From Hormiphora californensis (lineage: Eukaryota > Ctenophora > Tentaculata > Cydippida > Pleurobrachiidae): a stretch of 64,000 nt of DNA. Positions 59,166 to 64,000 of this stretch are shown piece after piece (position 1 is the stretch's first letter; each line of letters begins with the position of its first letter). The stretch lies in assembly GCA_020137815.1 (NCBI GenBank), contig CM035360.1, positions 3,726,578 to 3,790,577 of the forward strand, read 5' to 3'. The notes under the pieces are model-generated. The model saw only the letters and a list, made by a program, of their open reading frames with translations. It did not search any database and had not been told where the DNA came from. The position numbers were made by a program, and so were the translations under genes.

Positions 59166-59767
59166 CAAAGCTAAAATATTCGGCTCTATCGTAAGCTTTT
59201 AGGTAGTGTTTCATGTACTCAGCATATCGAGATCACACGGCTATCATCTTGAAAAATGAAAACACAAAACTGAAAAATAAAAAAGACGATTTTTCGAACC
59301 AGCGCGATCGGATCTCAGATTCTACTTGCGCGCATTTTATTTTGATTTATTGCGCGGCGCGTGTTTTGCGCGTGTAAAATTTTTGGCAAAATTGGTTAAT
59401 TTCTTTTTTTCCTTATAATTGGAATTAATTAAATCTAATTAGAGTAGTAGACTGAAACAACAATTTAAACAACTTCCAAAACTATGTGAATACAAATTGA
59501 AACAGCCCAGCCAAAAACTCGAGAAAGTCAGTCTATCAAAATTAAATTCGAGTAATGTCAATGTGCGGTCACAGTGACACAGTACAATTCCCTTTCGATA
59601 ATCCACCGATTCTCACTTCTCATTCATCTTGAATTAGAGTAAGATACAAAAATATACTCTCATCCCTTTCAGTTTTTACTCTTTTCTCGCCTGATTATCC
59701 CAGTCAATTATTTAATATCGTCCCCCTTCCGGCGAAACGAGGAAAAGAGAGGACCTCCCATCTATCT

Positions 59768-60231
59768 CTACAGTGATGTATAGTTGTCCATGTAGCTATC
59801 TCTCAACCCGAGTGAATCGTAAAGGTAGTTTCTAATCATGGTGTACAGATGTTGTCGGGTCATTCGTACCACCCAAGGAGTGTGCTCGATCTGAAAATAA
59901 CGAGGGTAGGTATACTAAGACAAGTAATTAAAACAAATTCCTTGCCTTGTTCGAACCCTCTCTCTCTAGATCGTGTCCCACTATATGGCTAGATAATCAT
60001 TATCATTTCCCCCTACAAGGTGATGCCCCTTTCTAAAAAACTGTCCCCAGTTCCCCATCTCTCACCAGTATAGGCATGCATCCTAAAGTCCACATTATGC
60101 TCCACTAGTTCGAATGCCAGTTTGGCTGCGTTTGTGTAGTGAACATTATCATCAGCTGTCCCGTGGATTAGGAAATACTTGGTTTGTTTGAAATTAGCAG
60201 CCGTGTGCAGGACATCTCCACTATCGTATAC
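59768..60231 (-). CDS. Last two exons of a DPP4-family serine peptidase, with a +1 break
   Basis: Peptidase family S9B (DPP4/FAP/DPP6 group). Exons 60066-60231 and 59768-59890 (minus). The first gives NFKQTKYFLIHGTADDNVHY with the catalytic Asp region (DPP4 YLLIHGTADDNVHF) and FELVEHNVDFRMHAYT. The second begins DRAHSLGG with the catalytic His position (DPP4 DEDHG). It then shifts +1 near 59,861-59,875 into TRQHLYTMIRNYL (DPP4 AHQHIYTHMSHF) and ends DNYTSL. The upstream exon with the GWSYGG nucleophile is not seen in the 2.9 kb to the right, which is instead occupied by the 1.35-kb palindrome and the GALNT start. Either the gene has a long intron beyond the window logic, or this is a truncated remnant. 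Confidence 0.78.
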
Positions 60232-60664
60232 CTGGGTAGCAGAGGGGGTTGTTGTAAGTGTGGGGTTACGTTACTGGTTAGGGGCCCTATTATTATAGGG
60301 ATGTGATCACTCAGCAAGCAGGGGGGCATAAGATGGAAAATACAATCTATCGGATAATAATCCACTATCCAGGAGAACCAGGAAATCCTCTGTGACAAAG
60401 GTTTTCTACCACCAATGATAACACCTGGCCGAAAAAAAGATTCAAGAAGCAAGGTATGCCTCGGCTAAAAACGCTGCAATTACAAACTGGAATCTGCCAT
60501 CATGCCTGGAATCTGCCATGATCGGGCCTGATGGTCGATTCCAGGCGCTGGACCACGTATGAAGGAGTTGCACGACTCTCCATGTGAATTGAAATTTGAG
60601 CTGAGAGTAGCGCTGTAATTGTCATCATTCCGCTGGGATTCTGAGAGGTGGACCCAGATGTCAG

Positions 60665-62009
60665 GCACGGCGTGCCTGGTGAAATTTTAACACGACCTAG
60701 CATGCAACGGGAAACCACCACTTGTACGTGGTAGCTGAGGGTCTACAGAATGGCGCGACGGTGCGGGAAAAAAAAGTCCATGCCCTAAAATCGTTTTTTT
60801 TACTTTTATTTGATTTGGGTCAAAATTGGCTATATTAAACGTGGTCCCGAAAAATCCATAATGACTTAGCACACGAAATATGTCACCCCTACCTATTTTT
60901 GCACGTAGAATCGATTGCCGTTGAAGTCGAATCTCTAAAATGACTGTAAAATGGTCAAAAGTTGATTTTTTACCATTTTTTGGAGGCTTTTGGCCCCTAA
61001 ACCATTGAAAACGTTGAGATAGGAATTTGAAACTAGTGCCAATCGTTAAAATGGTCATTTTTCTACCAAGAACCAAGTTTTCGTGTATATCCGATTTATG
61101 GTTAGATTTGGGCAAATTGTTGAAATCTGCCAACTAGGAGAACCGTAACTTGATTTTCTTGTTTTTTGGATTTTGGCATTTTTGACAAACTTCTGATTGA
61201 AATGGTCAATCGGGACCATGCTTAAGTTGTTTATGGGACAATTTTCGACTAAAATCCAAGATTTCATACCAATCCAATAACAGATCGTTGATTTATAGAA
61301 AATTTAAGTAGGCAAAACGGTCAAAATAAGCAAGAAAAGTTGTCATTTTGACCGTTTTGCCTACTTAATTTTTCTATAAATCAACGATCTGTTATTGGAT
61401 TGGTATGAAATCTTGGATTTTAGTCGAAAATTGTCCCATAAACAACTTAAGCATGGTCCCGATTGACCATTTCAATCAGAAGTTTGTCAAAAATGCCAAA
61501 ATCCAAAAAACAAGAAAATCAAGTTACGGTTCTCCTAGTTGGCAGATTTCAACAATTTGCCCAAATCTAACCATAAATCGGATATACACGAAAACTTGGT
61601 TCTTGGTAGAAAAATGACCATTTTAACGATTGGCACTAGTTTCAAATTCCTATCTCAACGTTTTTAATGGTTTAGGGGCCAAAAACCTCCAAAAAATGGT
61701 AAAAAATCAACTTTTGACCATTTTACAGTCATTTTAGAGATTCGACTTCAACGGCAATCGATTCTACGTGCAAAAATAGGTAGGGGTGACATATTTCGTG
61801 TGCTAAGTCATTATGGATTTTTCGGGACCACGTTTAATATAGCCAATTTTGACCCAAATCAAATAAAAGTAAAAAAAACGATTTTAGGGCATGGACTTTT
61901 TTTTCCCGCACCGTAGCGCCATTCTGTAGACCCTCAGCTACCACGTACAAGTGGTGGTTTCCCGTTGCATGCTAGGTCGTGTTAAAATTTCACCAGGCAC
62001 GCCGTGCAG
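60665..62009. mobile_element. 1.35-kb near-perfect palindrome (foldback element)
   Basis: Two arms of about 655 bp are reverse complements around a centre near 61,320-61,345 (AAACGGTCAAAATAAGC). The outer ends carry GGCACGGCGTGCC-like sequence and AACGGGAAACCACC. The same 70-residue frame reads from both strands (61,055-61,267 and 61,405-61,617). Mismatches are very few, which means recent origin or ongoing gene conversion. No transposase is recognised. Confidence 0.93.
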
Positions 62010-62105
62010 GGTCCAATCTATAACTGGAGCCATTATAGCCTCATGGAACTGACGTTAACGACGAGAAACTGCACATGTATTTAGTCCTTCTCCTCCTCCT
62101 CATCT

Positions 62106-62995
62106 CCCACTCATTGTTCCTGCCACGTTCAATATGAGTCCCATGATGAAGCAGTTGATATTAAATGCTATGGGTATTTCGTGTTTATTTGTAATACTCC
62201 CCACCTTATTTGTGATATCCCCTCCTTATTTTTAATATTCCCCACCTCATGGGAAACCTCTATGGTCCCAACTATAAAATACAGCCACGTATTGGGTAGA
62301 ACACATCACGTGTTACACGTAACGACTTTAGGAAATTAGAATATACTAGTAGAACAGGTATGATCGTCCGATCACAGACCGAGGCATCTTTTTTCTCTCT
62401 AGTCTCTCCCCTCATTATGTTTGTGATGTGATACCTTTATAACTATGTATAATAGCAGTTTGCAAGCAGTTGTGATACCTGATATACCTATGAATCACTT
62501 CGTCACACTGACGATATACGAATAAAATAATCAGGATGCACGTTTAAACCAGGAACCGACCGAATCAGGAAATACTGGTCCCTGATTGGCTGATAACCAG
62601 TCACATGACCTAAATAACGAGTTCTGATTGGTTGTTTACTTGTTTCGGTCGGTTCCTGGTTTAAACCCCCACATCCCACATCCCCCCACCTCCCAGATCT
62701 CCTGTTATAGTTATACTGCCGTGTTTAATGTTTAAAGAGTTAATGGGAACTGGGAGAATAGATGGGAAAGAGATAGAGCTAGTTAGATACACTCCGGGGC
62801 TAAAGCACGTTCTAGCTAAAAAGCCTCATGGAACTACTGGAAACCACATGTTTAGTTCTCGAGGAGGATCCTCCTTCTTTCCTATCGTGCCGATCCCACT
62901 CATTAATGAGAGTTCATGTTTTGCCACGTTCATTATGAGTCTCATGATGCATCAGTTGATATGGATTTAATTTGGGTTCCCGTTTATTTGTAATA
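62106..62995 (+). repeat. Pair of diverged direct repeats
   Basis: About 95 bp at 62,106-62,197 (CCCACTCATTGTTCCTGCC...) recurs diverged at 62,896-62,993 (CCCACTCATTAATGAGAG..., CATGATGCATCAGTTGATAT). MITE copy 4 lies between them. An 80-codon frame from 62,728 is not recognised. Confidence 0.6.
62551..62657. mobile_element. 107-bp MITE, copy 4
   Basis: AGGAACCGACCGAATCAGGA at one end and TTCGGTCGGTTCCT at the other. Almost identical to the copy at 8,441. Both sides are flanked by GTTTAAACC-like sequence (TTTAAACC / GGTTTAAA), suggesting insertion into a palindromic site. Confidence 0.9.
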
Positions 62996-63141
62996 AGTAA
63001 TGCGCCCAATAACCGTTTGGCCACTAACAATCTCTCTAACTAATATTTCCTACTTTTATAGTTCTGAAGAAATTATTGTGAAGCTGTGGAGGCTGTAACT
63101 TGTAAGCCAACACTACAGCAGAGTCTCTACAACGCAGTGGT

Positions 63142-64000
63142 ATGAGGAAGGCATTTCGGCTATTTCGCATTATCTCCATAATCAGTCTACTCCTCTTTGT
63201 CCTTGCTCTGCTTCGCAACACTTTGAAAAACACCAGAACAGTTCAGGTATCCCTCGTTATCTCTGATAGCTTTTCGACCAGAATCTTATCGGGCCCGGCT
63301 ACTAAAAGAGTATGAGCACAAAGAGGAACTGAACTCTTTAAAAAGAGGAGGAGGTCTGGCCGCGAAGAGAACGTTTTTATCACCGTAATCTCACAATACA
63401 ACTATCCCAGCGACCCATCCTTCCACCTCCATTTCCAATACACCACCCTGAGTGCTATACGGTACCTCCAGACTCCCTACCCCAACTCAGGTCTCTAGTT
63501 GTCATTGTGTTCTATAACGAGCTCCCTGTACTGCTGATGCGAACTCTGACAACCCTCAATCAACGGACCGATCCTCGATACCTTACCGAGGTCATTGTAA
63601 TAGACGATGGGAGTGAGGTAGACATCTCGGAGGAGATTCTCAACTACTGTAAATCTCAAGGAATGGTTGTCAAATGGGTTAGGAATAAAAACAACATTGG
63701 AATTGCAAGATCTCGGCGGAATGGAATTGATATGGCAGTGGGAGATACAGTAGCACTGTTGGACAGTCACATGGAGTTGAATTTTATCTGGTTGGAACCT
63801 CTTACTTGATATCATTAAAACCAAACCCAGCGCAGTGGCAGTCCCTAATATAGGAATGATATTCGAAGATGATTACAATTCGAGATATCCTTTCGATAGG
63901 AACATTATTAAACTTCCGTTACACCTTCGGTATGATTTTTGTTAGTTACCAAGGTGGGGAAGAGAAAAAAGAGGCTGCCTGGGAGCCGTACTACTCATTT
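63142..64000 (+). CDS. Polypeptide GalNAc-transferase (GALNT), 5' part, four +1 breaks
   Basis: These Golgi enzymes start mucin-type O-glycans by adding GalNAc to Ser/Thr. The start is ATG 63142, followed by a type II signal anchor (FRIISIISLLLFVLALL). Family sequence is clear: HHPECYTVPPDSLPQLRS, LVVIVFYNELPVLLMRTL, EVIVIDDGSEVDISEEI, VRNKNNIGIARSRRNGIDMA and VALLDSHMELNFIWLEPL, with the DxH metal motif as D-S-H and GT-A-fold nucleotide binding. The gene runs off the window at about residue 285. The unspliced reading frame changes four times, each +1, and each is consistent with dropping the T of a stop: GTA TGA (63,313), CCG TAA (63,386), ACT TGA (63,807) and TGT TAG (63,943). For the third, conserved WLxPLL suggests the real step is a few bases earlier. 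Confidence 0.85.

Noticed and set aside
61055-61617. Identical 70-residue frames on opposite strands
   Set aside because: They are the two arms of the palindrome, not two genes.

Overview
The window is animal nuclear DNA. Its genes are split by many GT-AG introns and encode a metazoan repertoire: prominin, AMBRA1, PDSS2, an ENTPD4-type apyrase, a class V P4-ATPase, YRDC, a DPP4-family peptidase, a polypeptide GalNAc-transferase and a GPI-anchored Ly6 protein. Introns are mostly 100-1000 bp, genes sit close together, and one gene lies inside another's intron. Non-coding DNA is AT-rich, full of (CT)n/(GA)n tracts and of short inverted-repeat elements. This suits a compact invertebrate genome, perhaps a sponge or another non-bilaterian, but the species is not established here.

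Layout. 0-0.9 kb: GC-rich nested inverted repeats. 0.9-9.5 kb (+): two tandem multi-exon genes, the first with PPR-like sequence. 10.0-13.7 kb (+): ENTPD4-like apyrase. 13.9-14.8 kb: Tc1/mariner-type (pogo-like) non-autonomous element. 15.7-18.6 kb (-): calmodulin-like EF-hand gene. 18.6-26.6 kb: mostly non-coding and repeat-rich, with one candidate first exon. 26.6-37.1 kb (-): 22-exon prominin with an intronless arylsulfatase nested in an intron. 37.8-40.8 kb (+): Ly6/three-finger protein, divergent from prominin. 41.3-45.3 kb (+): AMBRA1. 46.3-47.5 kb (+): PDSS2. 49.0-54.2 kb (-): ATP10-like flippase. 54-58.5 kb: repeats. 58.5-59.2 kb (-): YRDC. 59.8-60.2 kb (-): last two exons of a DPP4-family gene. 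60.7-62.0 kb: a 1.35-kb near-perfect palindrome. 63.1 kb to the end (+): start of a GALNT gene.

The genes form no single pathway. Several act in membranes, the secretory pathway or lysosomes (prominin, arylsulfatase, apyrase, GALNT, flippase). PDSS2 (ubiquinone side chain) and possibly the PPR-like gene are mitochondrial.

Two patterns stand out. (1) At least eight well-conserved coding regions are broken by single-base frame changes, and nearly all are +1. They are dense in PDSS2, the first flippase exon and GALNT, and absent from about 2.7 kb of prominin coding sequence, the arylsulfatase and the apyrase. Uncorrected insertion errors or pervasive +1 ribosomal frameshifting could both explain this, and the window alone cannot decide. 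(2) Short tandem repeats repeatedly start at exon edges, duplicating splice donors, a splice acceptor and even the prominin stop codon. At least seven families of short inverted-repeat elements also recur through the window.
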